Assembly: GCF_019774615.1 (NCBI RefSeq)
Contig: NZ_CP081496.1
Location: 3,658,001 to 3,722,000, forward strand
DNA: 64,000 nucleotides
Reading direction: 5' to 3'
Origin: Streptomyces sp. BHT-5-2
GTDB taxonomy: Bacteria; Actinomycetota; Actinomycetes; Streptomycetales; Streptomycetaceae
Below, one piece after another: positions 54,608 to 63,651 of the stretch; within the stretch, counting starts at the first letter, position 1, and each line of letters opens with the position of its first letter. Both the position numbers and the translations under genes were made by a program. The notes under the pieces are model-generated. The model ran no database searches. It was not told the origin of the DNA and saw only the letters and a list, made by a program, of their open reading frames with translations.

Positions 54608-55627
54608 TCAGCGAGTGCGGGGCTCGGTTCCGTCGCCGAACGGCAGCAGATTGCCCGCGATGCGGGGGAGGCATCGGTCGAGCCCGGCTTCGCGTCCGGC
54701 GAGGACCTCGAAGCCGGTCGGCCGCAGCCGCAACTCGATCGCCCGCAGCCGGTCGAGGTTCCCCAACTCGCGCACTCGGTCCCGCAGGGCAGGTTGGTCG
54801 AAGAGCTCCTCGGGGCGTACGAACACTGCACTGTCGTGGGTTTCCGTCTCCCTGCCCGCGAGATCGACGAGGCCGATACCGCCCGGGTGGAAGACCCGGT
54901 CCGCGGCCAGCCAGTCCACGGGCAGGCCCGCGAACAACTCGGGCATGTCGGCAAAGCGCATCGGCAGGACCACGGGGTTGAGGTAGGCGTCGGCGTCCGC
55001 GACGTCCTGTTCGGCCGCCGTGAGCGCGGTGCCGCTCCAGCCGACGGGGAAGCCGTAGTCCGCGAGGGACAGTTCGAGTCCGAGGCCGCGAATGGTGGCG
55101 AGCCCGGTCTCGGGGCTGTTGGGTGGCGTGAGCAGTTGCACGAGCTCCCGGTCCATCATCCGGCCGTGTTCGCCGACCGCGTCGTACAGCCACAGATACA
55201 GCAGCCCGTCGTGCGCGAGGCGCTCGGCGAGCCACCGCAAGCCGGCCCGCGGCGAGGGGAGATGGTGCAGGACCCCGCAGCAGACCACCAGGTCGAACCG
55301 GCGCTCAAGGCCCAGTTCGGGCATGCTGCCGTGAACGAACTCGACGTTGGTCACCCCGTACCACTCGGCAGACCGCTGCGCGATCTCGAGGGAGCGGCTG
55401 CAGGCGTCCAGCCCCGTGAACCGGGCCCGGGGATACCGCCGGGCGAGCGCCAGCAGGATGGAGCCGGTTCCGCACCCGGCGTCGAGTACCTCCCAGCCCT
55501 CCAGCTCATCCTCCCTTACGACGAAAGGGAGTTGGTCGGCGATCATGTTCATGAGCGGAGCGTCCTCCGCCGGGGACGGAAAGGGAAAGCTCTCATAGAG
55601 CTGAGTGACGTCGCTCGTCATCGTCAT
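54608..55627 (-). CDS. Class I SAM-dependent methyltransferase
   Basis: This is 339 residues from ATG 55627, chosen because GGAAGG lies 8-9 bases upstream; the frame extends to GTG 55681. The SAM motif is VLDAGCGTGS, and the post-motif CCGVLHHL is typical. The N-terminal LYESFPFPSPAEDAPL recalls a subgroup often found in natural-product clusters. The C-terminal half is larger than in simple methyltransferases. It converges with the oxidase gene (34 bases apart) and is divergent from the carbamoyltransferase. N- or C-methylation of the amine product is plausible. Confidence 0.87.
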   Translation of the reverse strand: MTMTSDVTQLYESFPFPSPAEDAPLMNMIADQLPFVVREDELEGWEVLDAGCGTGSILLALARRYPRARFTGLDACSRSLEIAQRSAEWYGVTNVEFVHGSMPELGLERRFDLVVCCGVLHHLPSPRAGLRWLAERLAHDGLLYLWLYDAVGEHGRMMDRELVQLLTPPNSPETGLATIRGLGLELSLADYGFPVGWSGTALTAAEQDVADADAYLNPVVLPMRFADMPELFAGLPVDWLAADRVFHPGGIGLVDLAGRETETHDSAVFVRPEELFDQPALRDRVRELGNLDRLRAIELRLRPTGFEVLAGREAGLDRCLPRIAGNLLPFGDGTEPRTR

Positions 55628-56131
55628 CTCGGGTGCCACCTTCCTGCTTTCGAATTCGAGAGTGTCGAGAGCTGAAAGCACCGGCGGTTTCCGGCACCAC
55701 TGGATAGTCTAGGCAAATATCCCAAAATGGCGCAAAAGGTCTAAGAATAACCCGCAAGTCAGCTTCGCAACGCTCGACCAGTCGGATGAACCCGGCAACT
55801 CCGGGACATGAAGTACGCACGCACGGGAAAACCGCTATAGCCCCGGTTCGCCACTGACGCCGAGGGGCAACACTGCGGGGTCGGACCGGAGTCCCGGTTC
55901 GCGGAAATCCCGGGGAATCCGTGAAGAGGCGCACAGGCTCTCCGCGCGCGACCACGACCCGCGCCCTCGCCGACCAGTCCGGATGCACCGACGTCCCAGT
56001 CTTCAACACCTGACCCGCGGCCCATGGACCCCACCACGAACCACGACACACGGGTGCTCGCCCGATCGTGATCCGATCCGCTCAAGACGTCGGAGACAAC
56101 GAGACACCTCGGAGAAGAGAGGCTGCAAGTC
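55628..56131. promoter_or_regulatory. Divergent promoter region of the methyltransferase and carbamoyltransferase genes
   Basis: No gene in these 504 bases. An AT-rich patch at about 55690-55760 probably contains the methyltransferase promoter. Nothing resembling a repeated operator of the cluster was found. Confidence 0.4.
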
Positions 56132-57820
56132 ATGCTGATCTGCGGGCTGAAGCTGACACACGACGGCGGAATCGCCGTCGTCGAGGACGGCACGCTGCTG
56201 TGCAGCATCGAGATGGAGAAACTGGACGGCAACCCGCGCTACCAGCCTCTGGACCGGCTGGAAGCCGTCGAGAACGTTCTGGCCAGGCAGGGGATCGACC
56301 TGGCCGACCTCGATGCCGTTGTGGTCGACGGGTGGATGGCGGCGCCGGGCGAGCCCGCGCCCGTGCTGCGGGAGTTGACACACCGCGGGCGACCCGTAGC
56401 CGTCGAGGTCGCGCCGTACTCCGAGGCGGACGGCGCCGCCGGGCCGGCGCTGCACCGCTACGAGTTCGACGGCCTGCCGCTGGGAGACCGCGTCATCCGA
56501 TACACCAGTTACCACCACGTAACGCAGCATCTGCTCGGTGCCTACTGCACCAGCCCGTTCGCAGCCCGAGGCGAGTCCGCACTGGGAATGGTCTGGGACG
56601 GCGGCACCGTTCCCCGGCTGTACCGGGTGGACCCCGTCCCGTTCCAAGTACAGAGCCTGGGGCCCCTCTTCCCCCTCTACGGCAATGCCTTCGCCGACTA
56701 CTGCGCCCAGTGGGACCCGTTCCGCTCCAAGGCGGCCTCACTCCAAGGCGAGCCGGACATCTGCAACGCCGCCGTACCCCGGAACCTCGACGTGGCGGGC
56801 AAGGCGATGGCGTATGCAGCCCTGGGACGGGACGAGCCGACCCTGTACCAGGTCTTCGACACCCAACTGGACTGCATTCCGCTCACGTTCGACACCGGGA
56901 TCGAGCTGGCCGAGTGGTGCCGCGAGCACCATGCCGCAGTATGCCCCGGCGGCTCGGACGCCGACTTCATCGCGAGCTTCCAGGGCTACCTCGGCGCCAG
57001 ACTGCTGACCGCGCTGCGCGAGCGCTTGGCGGAGCTCGCTCCCGACGTGCGCAGCCCGAATCTGTGCCTGTCGGGCGGGTGCGCCCTCAACATCAAGTGG
57101 AACAGTCAGATCCGGAACAGCGAACTCTTCCGCGAGGTATGGATTCCGCCGTTCCCGAACGACTCCGGCGCCGCGATCGGCACGGCGGTCGCGGAGATGG
57201 TGTGCCGGGAGGGCAGAACCGCCCTGAACTGGGACGTGTTCCGCGGCCCTCAGCTGCCGCCGGCGACCGAAGTGCCGGGGTGGACTTGGGAACCGTGCGA
57301 CGCCGCCGGGCTCGCCAAGGTGCTCCACGAGACTGCGGAGCCGGTCGTCGTTCTCAACGGGCGAGCAGAGTTGGGGCCCCGGGCGCTCGGCGGCCGCAGC
57401 ATCATTGCCCCGGCCATCGACCCCAAGACGAAGGACCGGCTCAACGACATCAAGGGCCGTGCCAACTACCGCCCGGTCGCCCCGATCTGCCTGGAACACC
57501 GGGCACCGGAGATCTTCTCCCCCGGCTGTCCGGACCCGTACATGCTCTTCGACCACGAGGTGCGCCCCGGTTGGCACACGAAGATCCCGGCCGTCGTCCA
57601 CCTCGACGGCACAGCCCGACTCCAGACCGTGACCGAGCGCGACAACCCACTGCTGGCAGCCGTGCTCACGGATTACGAGCAGCTCAGCGGCGTACCGGTG
57701 CTGTGCAACACCAGCGCCAACGACCAGGGATGCGGCTTCTTCCCTGATGTGCGAGCGGCGGCGCGCTGGGGTCGCGTAGACCTGCTGTGGTCAGAGGGGC
57801 GCCTGTACTCCCGACGGTAA
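56132..57820 (+). CDS. Carbamoyltransferase (NodU/CmcH/TobZ family)
   Basis: This is 562 residues from ATG 56132, with GAGAGG upstream. The N-terminal Kae1-like domain starts LICGLKLTHDGGIAVVEDG, and the metal-binding His cluster is in SYHHVTQHLLGAY. The second half has NLCLSGGCALN, NDSGAAIG and the C-terminal YrdC-like part (GRAELGPRALGGRS, NYRPVAPICLE, NTSANDQG). It uses carbamoyl phosphate and ATP to carbamoylate a hydroxyl. In this cluster the phenol of the hydroxylated amine, or an alcohol made after MAO, is the likely acceptor. Confidence 0.9.
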   Translation: MLICGLKLTHDGGIAVVEDGTLLCSIEMEKLDGNPRYQPLDRLEAVENVLARQGIDLADLDAVVVDGWMAAPGEPAPVLRELTHRGRPVAVEVAPYSEADGAAGPALHRYEFDGLPLGDRVIRYTSYHHVTQHLLGAYCTSPFAARGESALGMVWDGGTVPRLYRVDPVPFQVQSLGPLFPLYGNAFADYCAQWDPFRSKAASLQGEPDICNAAVPRNLDVAGKAMAYAALGRDEPTLYQVFDTQLDCIPLTFDTGIELAEWCREHHAAVCPGGSDADFIASFQGYLGARLLTALRERLAELAPDVRSPNLCLSGGCALNIKWNSQIRNSELFREVWIPPFPNDSGAAIGTAVAEMVCREGRTALNWDVFRGPQLPPATEVPGWTWEPCDAAGLAKVLHETAEPVVVLNGRAELGPRALGGRSIIAPAIDPKTKDRLNDIKGRANYRPVAPICLEHRAPEIFSPGCPDPYMLFDHEVRPGWHTKIPAVVHLDGTARLQTVTERDNPLLAAVLTDYEQLSGVPVLCNTSANDQGCGFFPDVRAAARWGRVDLLWSEGRLYSRR

Positions 57821-58178
57821 GTGCGTGCGCGACTGCCCGACTACGGCAGTCAGCAGCGCTGGAGAAAGCACCGTGCTCCGGGAACTTCCCGGACTGTGTC
57901 GTCATGCCCAGAGACGGGAGCGCAACCGGTGGGGAGGCGTACGCCACCGCCATCATCCGGCGCCTCCGCGACTTGGAGCTGCGGCACGAGTGGCCATACC
58001 GCTACACACTCGCCAGTCGCGGACGCGATGCCCCTGCACCCGCTGCCGAGTTGACGGGCCTCCGCATCGAAGGGCGGGCTCGTTGGCCACACAACACATG
58101 TGAAGCCGTGCACCCAGTCGTCCGCGCGCCACCTGGCATGAGCGACGCGTGACCAGTGGACCCGGACGGCCGGACCGC
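57821..58178. other. Intergenic region, no supported gene
   Basis: A plus-strand frame at 57904-58152 (about 82 codons, beginning MPRDGSATGGEAYATAIIR) is open but matches nothing I know and lacks a ribosome site. It may be a relic. Confidence 0.3.
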
Positions 58179-58290
58179 ATGAAGTACGTCCTGTTCGATG
58201 TCGATGGCACGTTGATCGGCGCGGTGGTTGCCTGGTCATCGAGGACGCCCCTTCCGGAGTGCAGTCCGGCTGCCCCTGGTGCTCACCGCC
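58179..58290 (+). pseudogene. HAD-phosphatase gene reduced to its two ends
   Basis: MKYVLFDVDGTLI, HAD motif I, is followed within 40 bases, in another frame, by CLVIEDAPSGVQSG, HAD motif IV. The roughly 150 residues that should lie between are gone, so an internal deletion joined the two ends. Confidence 0.7.
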
Positions 58291-58640
58291 CACCGCACGG
58301 CCCGCACCACCCGCACGCTGTGGCGGCTGCGCCCGTTGTGGAACGACCTCACCCGCCGCCGTCCCTCGCATCACCCCCGACAGGCCGCTCACATCCATCG
58401 GCGCTCTGCTCCGCAGCCCCCGCGCGATGCACCTCCGTCTCTACCGGCAAGTCATCGAGATCCGCGATGCGCTGCTCACCCTGGAGGGCCACGTGACGCC
58501 CTCGACCGTCGCACGCGCACAGCGCCGGGTCGCCGCCGGTGCCCTGCCCGAGGAACAGGTCGGGCCGGCCGCCGCTGTCTGCCGTACGCTCCTTCACCCG
58601 GACCGGCCCCACCACTGGGCACGCTCCCGACCGCCACACT
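58265..58640 (+). pseudogene. Fragment of a DUF6545-type (MAB_1171c family) membrane protein gene
   Basis: RTLWRLRPLWNDLT in one frame is followed, in another, by MHLRLYRQVIEIRDALLTLE and a helical C-terminal tail. This order matches the cytoplasmic DUF6545 domain of actinobacterial MAB_1171c family putative transporters. The membrane part is missing and at least one frameshift is present. It abuts the HAD relic directly. Confidence 0.55.
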
Positions 58641-58676
58641 CCGACCACCCCCACAGCCACGAAGCAGGCGAACCCC

Positions 58677-59498
58677 ATGGCACAGCAGCCAGCCTCTCCC
58701 GACCCTTACCGCACCGGAATGTTGAGCAACGACACCCCACACGAACGCGACCGTCTGGAGGCCATCCAACGCAACGTGGACGCGTTCACCACCGGGATCC
58801 TCCAGGGCCTTCCGCTTCAAGCCTCCTGGCACTGCCTGGAACTGGGCGCGGGAGCGGGCTCCATCGCCTACTGGCTCGCCGAAAACTGCCCACAAGGCCG
58901 GGTCGTCGCCGTCGACCTCGACACCCGCCACCTCGACGCCGGCCGGGCCGCGAATCTTCAGATCCAGCAAGCCGATATCACCAGCGGCGGCTACGAGCCC
59001 GGCAGCTTCGACCTCATCCACGCCCGCTACCTCTACTGCCACCTGCCCACCCGCGAGGCGATGGTCGAACGGGCTGCCCGCTGGCTCGCACCCGGCGGCT
59101 GGCTCGTCATCGAAGAGCCCTACCACCTGCCCGCGGAGACGTCCCCCTTCCCCGCGGTCCAACGGCTCCTTACCGCCTATCAGCGCATGTACCGCGAACA
59201 CGGGGCCGACATGGCCTGGGCCCGCGGCCTACCGGCCCTGCTCGCCCGAAGCGGACTGACCGAGGTGTCCTTCACCGGAAACCTCGGTTGCATGGGAGGA
59301 CTCGACAAGGACCGCTGGCGCCCCCTCATCTCCCAGGCAGCCCCCGCCCTCCTCGCCGAGGGCCTCGTCACCGAAGGCGACCTGGGCGAATTCTCCGCGC
59401 TGCTGGACGACCCGGCGTTCATCGACATCCCACAGGTCACCATCTCCGCATGGGGCCGCCGCGCAACACAACTCCCAGCAACACCCGCCACATCGTAA
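58677..59498 (+). CDS. SAM-dependent methyltransferase (unknown substrate)
   Basis: This is 273 residues from ATG 58677. SAM motif I is CLELGAGAGSIAYWLAE, then VVAVDLDTRHLD and FDLIHARYLYCHLPTRE. Motif order and length are those of a small-molecule class I methyltransferase. It follows a DUF6545 relic, a pairing I have seen in other actinomycetes. It could serve the monoamine cluster, but a decayed stretch of about 860 bases separates them. Confidence 0.85.
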   Translation: MAQQPASPDPYRTGMLSNDTPHERDRLEAIQRNVDAFTTGILQGLPLQASWHCLELGAGAGSIAYWLAENCPQGRVVAVDLDTRHLDAGRAANLQIQQADITSGGYEPGSFDLIHARYLYCHLPTREAMVERAARWLAPGGWLVIEEPYHLPAETSPFPAVQRLLTAYQRMYREHGADMAWARGLPALLARSGLTEVSFTGNLGCMGGLDKDRWRPLISQAAPALLAEGLVTEGDLGEFSALLDDPAFIDIPQVTISAWGRRATQLPATPATS

Positions 59499-59706
59499 GG
59501 AGCCAGGCAGACACCAACGACCGGCCCGAGCACCTCCGGCCGCACCGCACCGAAGCCCGCACACTCCTCGTGTAGGTTCCGTGTTTCGGTGTCCAACGGC
59601 TTCGCCGTGACCTGCGGGTTTCGGCATTCCATGCTCGCGTCTCCGAACGCGTTCCGCAGGACCGTGTCCCATCCTCGCCGGGCCTGTTTCGCGTGGCGGG
59701 CGGGCC

Positions 59707-59927
59707 TCAACTCTTGACGGCCTCTGCGATCTGCAGGGCTGCCTGTGCGGGCGTGAGGTGGGTGGTGTCGATGACCTCGGCCTCACCGTGTAGCCGTGTG
59801 CGCGCCGCCTCGGCATAGGGCCCAAGGTATGTGAGACGGAACGGGGAGTTGGGGCCAAGAACAGTGTCGCCTGCGATGCCCTCACGGAGGGTGTCCTGGT
59901 CGGCGTGGAGGACGTAGAGCTGATCTT
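59707..59927 (-). pseudogene. C-terminal fragment of an AAA/kinase-like P-loop protein
   Basis: One minus-strand frame gives LYVLHADQDTLREGIAGDT, then FRLTYLGPYAEAARTRL and VIDTTHLTPAQAALQIAEA before the TGA. This is the usual ending of small AAA-type nucleotide or antibiotic kinases. No Walker A region is present upstream, where the terminator of the TetR gene now begins. Confidence 0.5.
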
Positions 59928-59933
59928 GCCCCC

Positions 59934-59959
59934 ACCTGCCCCCGTGTCCGGGGGCAGGT
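59934..59959 (-). terminator. Terminator of the TetR gene
   Basis: A perfect 11-bp stem (59934-59944 with 59949-59959) and a 4-base TGTC loop, abutting the TetR stop codon. It is the strongest short hairpin in the window. Confidence 0.75.
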
Positions 59960-60558
59960 CACGTACTCCTGAACAGCCGGTCCAGATGCACGTCGATCGC
60001 GGCGAGCGCGTCCTGGGGCTCGATCACGTCGAGTTCGATCAGGGAGGTGAAGCCGGTGAGGGCGAGGAGCAGGTTGGTCTCGGTCGCCGGGTCACGGCCG
60101 GAGTCGATGTGCCCGTCGGCGATCGCCTGGCGGACCAACTGCTCGACGAGGGCCCGCCCTTGGACGAGGCCACGGCGCGCCTGCTCGTGCACGGCCTCGT
60201 CGTGCAGCGCCTCCAGGACGTAGGCGGCGCTCATCCGGCTGGTCGCGCGGGCGTCGGCATGCAGGGGGAGCATTTCCACGAGCGTCAGGCGCAGCACGTC
60301 ACGGAGGTGCGGACGGTCACCGAGCTTTTCGAGCCCCTGGTCGACGCGCACCGAGGTCTGCTCGGACGCGAAGTCCATGGCGAAGGAGAGCATGGCGGTC
60401 CGGGAGGCGAAGTAGTGCTGCAGCTGCCCGAGTGACATGCCAGCCTCCTGCGCCACCACGCGCATCGTCAGCTGTGTGACGCCGCGCTGCTCCACCACCC
60501 GCCACAGTGCGCGGGCGATCGCTTCGCGGCGTCCGCGGTGATCCACCTGTTTCGGCAT
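59959..60558 (-). CDS. TetR-family transcriptional regulator
   Basis: This is 199 residues from ATG 60558. The N-terminal helix-turn-helix is TMRVVAQEAGMSLGQLQHYF, followed by the helical TetR_C ligand-binding domain. It is divergent from a carboxylesterase gene with 98 bases between them, so it probably represses that gene and itself and is relieved by an ester or its acid. Confidence 0.88.
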   Translation of the reverse strand: MPKQVDHRGRREAIARALWRVVEQRGVTQLTMRVVAQEAGMSLGQLQHYFASRTAMLSFAMDFASEQTSVRVDQGLEKLGDRPHLRDVLRLTLVEMLPLHADARATSRMSAAYVLEALHDEAVHEQARRGLVQGRALVEQLVRQAIADGHIDSGRDPATETNLLLALTGFTSLIELDVIEPQDALAAIDVHLDRLFRST

Positions 60559-60599
60559 CGCCGGCCCCTCCCCCCATACCCCGGACCTGTTCCAATACG

Positions 60600-60628
60600 G
60601 TTGACATAATACAACTGACCCATAATCC
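60600..60628 (+). promoter_or_regulatory. Candidate divergent promoter/operator of TetR and esterase genes
   Basis: TTGACA (60601-60606) with TAATCC 16 bases later faces the esterase. On the minus strand TATTAT (60606-60611) could be the TetR -10. GTTG and CAAC arms (60600-60615) make a small imperfect palindrome over both. Confidence 0.4.
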
Positions 60629-60656
60629 TGAGGTCCACTCGAGGGAAGGGATCGTC

Positions 60657-62147
60657 ATGTCCGAACAGCCAAAGGTACGGACCACAGAAGGCGTGGTGCA
60701 GGGGCGTCGGCGACAGGGGCACGCGGTGTTCCGCGGCATCCCCTATGCCCAGCCCCCGGTCGGAGCGCTCCGCTTCGCCGCGCCCGCGCCGCCGCACCGC
60801 TGGGAGGGGACGAGGCAGGCGGTCGAGTTCGGCCCCGTGGTGCCGCTGTCGCTGCCGATCGACGTGTCCCCGCAGGGCACCGACTGGCTGACGCTCAACG
60901 TCGGCACTCCGGATCCCGGCGCGGCGGGACTGCCGGTGCTGGTGTGGATCCCCGTGGGCGGCTACCTCTCGGCAGCGTCGAGCGACCCGATGTTCGACCC
61001 GGCAGCGCTGGCCGAGGCGGGAGTCGTCGTGGTGACCGTCAACTGCCGCGTGGGCGCGGAGGGTTTCGCGTTCCTCGACGACGCGCCGCCCAACCGCGGA
61101 TTCCTCGACCAGATAGCGGCGCTGGAGTGGGTGCAGCGCAACATCGCCGCCTTCGGTGGCGACCCCGGCCGGGTCACCGTGGCCGGGGTGTCCGCCGGGG
61201 CGGGCTCGGTCGCCGCCCTGCTGACGATGAAGTCCGCGCGCGGCCTGTTCCGGCGGGCCATCGCCCATTCGGTGCCGGGGCTGCACAGCACCCCCGCGCT
61301 GGCACGGCAGGTCACCGCCGCGTTCGCGGACCGGCTCGGCGCGGCGGCCCCCACCGCCGAGGCCCTGCGCGACATCGACCCATGGCACCTCGCCGCCGAG
61401 CTCACCTCCTTCAACGCCGGCCTCCACGCGCACCGGGAGAGCTGGGGACGCCTCACGGAGACCGGCACCGCGCTGTGCCCCGTCGTCGACGGCGAGGTCC
61501 TCCCGGAAACGCCCTGGCTCGCGCTGACCGGAGCGCGCGCGAGCGGGACCGAACTGCTCGTCGGCCACACCCGGGACGAATTCCGGTACTTCAGCGTCAT
61601 GAGCGGACGGTACGGCACCTTCACCGAGGAGGACGCCCGCGCGGCCCTGGAACTGCTCGCCCCGCAGCCGGACGGCGCGCGGGCCTACCGTGCCGCGTTC
61701 CCGCAGGCAGGCCCGGAGGAGCTGGTGGAGACGGTGTACTCCGACGCCCTCTTCCGCATGCCGTCACAGAAGCTGGCCGAGGCGAACGCCGCAGCCGGCG
61801 GCACCTCGTACCTGTTCGAACTGTGCTGGGCCGCCCCGGCCCTCGGCGGCATCCTGGGCGCCTGCCACAGCCTCGACGTCCCCCTGGCGTTCGGCACGCT
61901 GGACAGCCCCGTCGGCACCCAGCTCATCGGCGAGGAGCCCACTCCCGAGGCCGTCGCGCTCTCCCGCGAACTCCAGGAGGCATGGGTCCGCTTCGTCACC
62001 ACCGGCGACGCGGGCTGGTCCGCCCACCGGCCCGGCGGGCACCTCACCCGCGTCCTGGACACCGAGTCGAAGACTCTGCCCTACCCCGAACAGACATCCC
62101 GCCAGATCTGGGAAGGCCACTCCCCCGCCCCCTTCGATCTCTCGTAA
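60657..62147 (+). CDS. Type B carboxylesterase/lipase
   Basis: This is 496 residues from ATG 60657, preceded by GAGGGAAGGG. Nucleophile S179 is in GVSAGAG, where most relatives have GESAGA. The oxyanion region reads VGGYLSA rather than HGGGF. A catalytic His is likely in GACHSLDVPLAFG. The N-terminal FRGIPYAQPPVGALRF motif marks the carboxylesterase B family. No signal peptide is seen, so it is cytoplasmic. Natural substrate unknown; the TetR gene next to it suggests inducibility. Confidence 0.9.
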   Translation: MSEQPKVRTTEGVVQGRRRQGHAVFRGIPYAQPPVGALRFAAPAPPHRWEGTRQAVEFGPVVPLSLPIDVSPQGTDWLTLNVGTPDPGAAGLPVLVWIPVGGYLSAASSDPMFDPAALAEAGVVVVTVNCRVGAEGFAFLDDAPPNRGFLDQIAALEWVQRNIAAFGGDPGRVTVAGVSAGAGSVAALLTMKSARGLFRRAIAHSVPGLHSTPALARQVTAAFADRLGAAAPTAEALRDIDPWHLAAELTSFNAGLHAHRESWGRLTETGTALCPVVDGEVLPETPWLALTGARASGTELLVGHTRDEFRYFSVMSGRYGTFTEEDARAALELLAPQPDGARAYRAAFPQAGPEELVETVYSDALFRMPSQKLAEANAAAGGTSYLFELCWAAPALGGILGACHSLDVPLAFGTLDSPVGTQLIGEEPTPEAVALSRELQEAWVRFVTTGDAGWSAHRPGGHLTRVLDTESKTLPYPEQTSRQIWEGHSPAPFDLS

Positions 62148-62171
62148 TTGTCCCGGTCGGCTCCTACGACT

Positions 62172-62557
62172 GCGGCACCGCCACTCACCTGCCATCGGGA
62201 ACAGCGCGAATTGGCGCACAGCCAGGCACCACCCGGCGCTGGCGCCTCACCTGGTCGATCGCCTGCACCCGGCACCGGGTGCTGCTCGCGCACGCCTGCC
62301 CGGCCTGCGGCCGATGGCCGCACCGCTGCCCCTCTATCAGCCACCAGGTCCGCCAGCACGAATGCCCGGCACGGGCCCGCGACGGACGGACCTGCCGAAC
62401 CAACCTGACGCAAAGCGAGGTCCTTCCGCTGCCCCCGGACAGCCCAGTCCTCGACGCGCAGGAATGGATCAACGGACTGCTGGGTCGCATCGAGGCCGGC
62501 GACGACGACCCCCGCCTGCGCGAAGCGCGGGCCGGCTCACAGCTGCCCGACCGGTAG
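62172..62557 (+). pseudogene. TniQ-like transposition protein, C-terminal remnant
   Basis: A frame ending at TAG 62555-62557 contains RRWRLTWSIACTRHRVLLAH followed by ACPACGRWPHRCPS and a later Cys (HECPARARDGRTCRTNL). This is the zinc-binding TniQ pattern. The N-terminal half is absent and the frame runs into the esterase end without a start. Confidence 0.65.
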
Positions 62558-62559
62558 CC

Positions 62560-63363
62560 ATAGAGGACTTCTCGGACGTGCTCGGCCCTCTCCAGCAGCT
62601 GCCGCCGTTCCTCCAGACCCAGCTGGGACAGCACAACGGAGGACAGGCCCATGTCGTCCGCCCAGAGCAGGTGGAACGCCGCCGAGCGCACCGCGTCGGG
62701 CTCGAAGACCGGAACCGAGGTGAATGCCGCGGCCAGCGTCGCGCCGTCCAGATCGGCCAGCCGAAGTGCCTCCAGGATCACCGGGTCGAACAGCCAAGCC
62801 CGGCGGTAGCCGGCCAGGAAACGCAGGTTCTCCAACCGCTCCACCGGCGGCTCGCTCCACACCTGGTAGCCCCAGCCGCGCGACTCGATGACAAGTCGAC
62901 TCCGGCCGAAGGTGAAGGCGACGTCCGGGCGCGACACTCTGTGCGCCGGCTTGACGTCGACGACCAGCGGGCCCTTGGTGGTACGAAGAAGGAAGTCAGG
63001 GATGTGCTTGCGCACCGCGCCATCGACGTACGCGGTCATCAGGAACGGCTGTGCGACGATCCGGGAGACATCAGGGTCGAAATCCGCGAACAGCAACCGC
63101 GCCAGCTCCAGTCAGGACTCGTAGATCACCAGCTCCTGCTCCGTCGCCGACCAGACAGACCCCGAGTAGTGCTTCTGCCTCAGGTGCCAGCGAAACGTGC
63201 GCCAGAGACGCGTCGAAAAGGCTGCTCGGCGACGCTTCGCCGAAAGCGCACTCCGCCGACTCGCTTCCGTCAACTTGCCTCGTGCGTAACGGTTGTTGAC
63301 GAAGCAACGCTTCCGAAGGACACGAGTCGTTCGCCCCCTGATGCCGCGCTTCAGCTGCAACAC
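62560..63363 (-). pseudogene. TnsA-like transposase endonuclease gene with an in-frame TGA
   Basis: The minus strand encodes a TnsA-type PD-(D/E)XK endonuclease. FRWHLRQKHYSGSVWSATEQ and ELVIYES come first, then a TGA (63112-63114) exactly where relatives have Arg. The same frame continues LELARLLFADFDPDVSRIVA, then VRKHIPDFLLRTTKGPLVVD and VKPAHR with the nuclease residues (D...K). One nonsense change, such as CGA to TGA, would explain it. The start is uncertain (GTG 63363 is possible), and the true C-terminus near 62560 is not clear. Confidence 0.75.
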
Positions 63364-63651
63364 CCACGGTGACTCCAGGCCGTGACCCCTGTCCTGACGA
63401 AGACCACGGAGCAGCCCGAAGGAGTGAACGCGCCGACCAGCGGTTCCACGCGGCTTGCCCAATTCGCCATCCGCTGGACACAGCTTATCCAGTGCCATTC
63501 AGCATTTGCGCCGATGACAGCGTTAGGCGCGGTGCAGACATGTGTGGCAAACGGCAGCCCCCGGGCGCGCGGGTAGCGGGTGCCCGGGCGCTGCGGCGTT
63601 TCCCGCGCGGAAGCAGCCCGGCTCCCGCTCCACCGTGCCTGGCACGATCAG
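63364..63651. other. Intergenic region without a recognised gene
   Basis: About 290 bases upstream of the TnsA remnant and after the flavoprotein gene. Open frames are short and lack motifs. Transposon ends were looked for here and not found. Confidence 0.4.

Noticed and set aside
55759..56647. Minus-strand open frames opposite the carbamoyltransferase start and its promoter
   Set aside because: No motif, poor codon bias, and the AT-rich promoter region interrupts them.
49363..57820. Assigning the cluster directly as physostigmine biosynthesis
   Set aside because: The decarboxylase, methyltransferase and carbamoyltransferase logic is similar, but I see no N-acetyltransferase, and a monoamine oxidase is present instead. 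The resemblance is reported only as a comparison.
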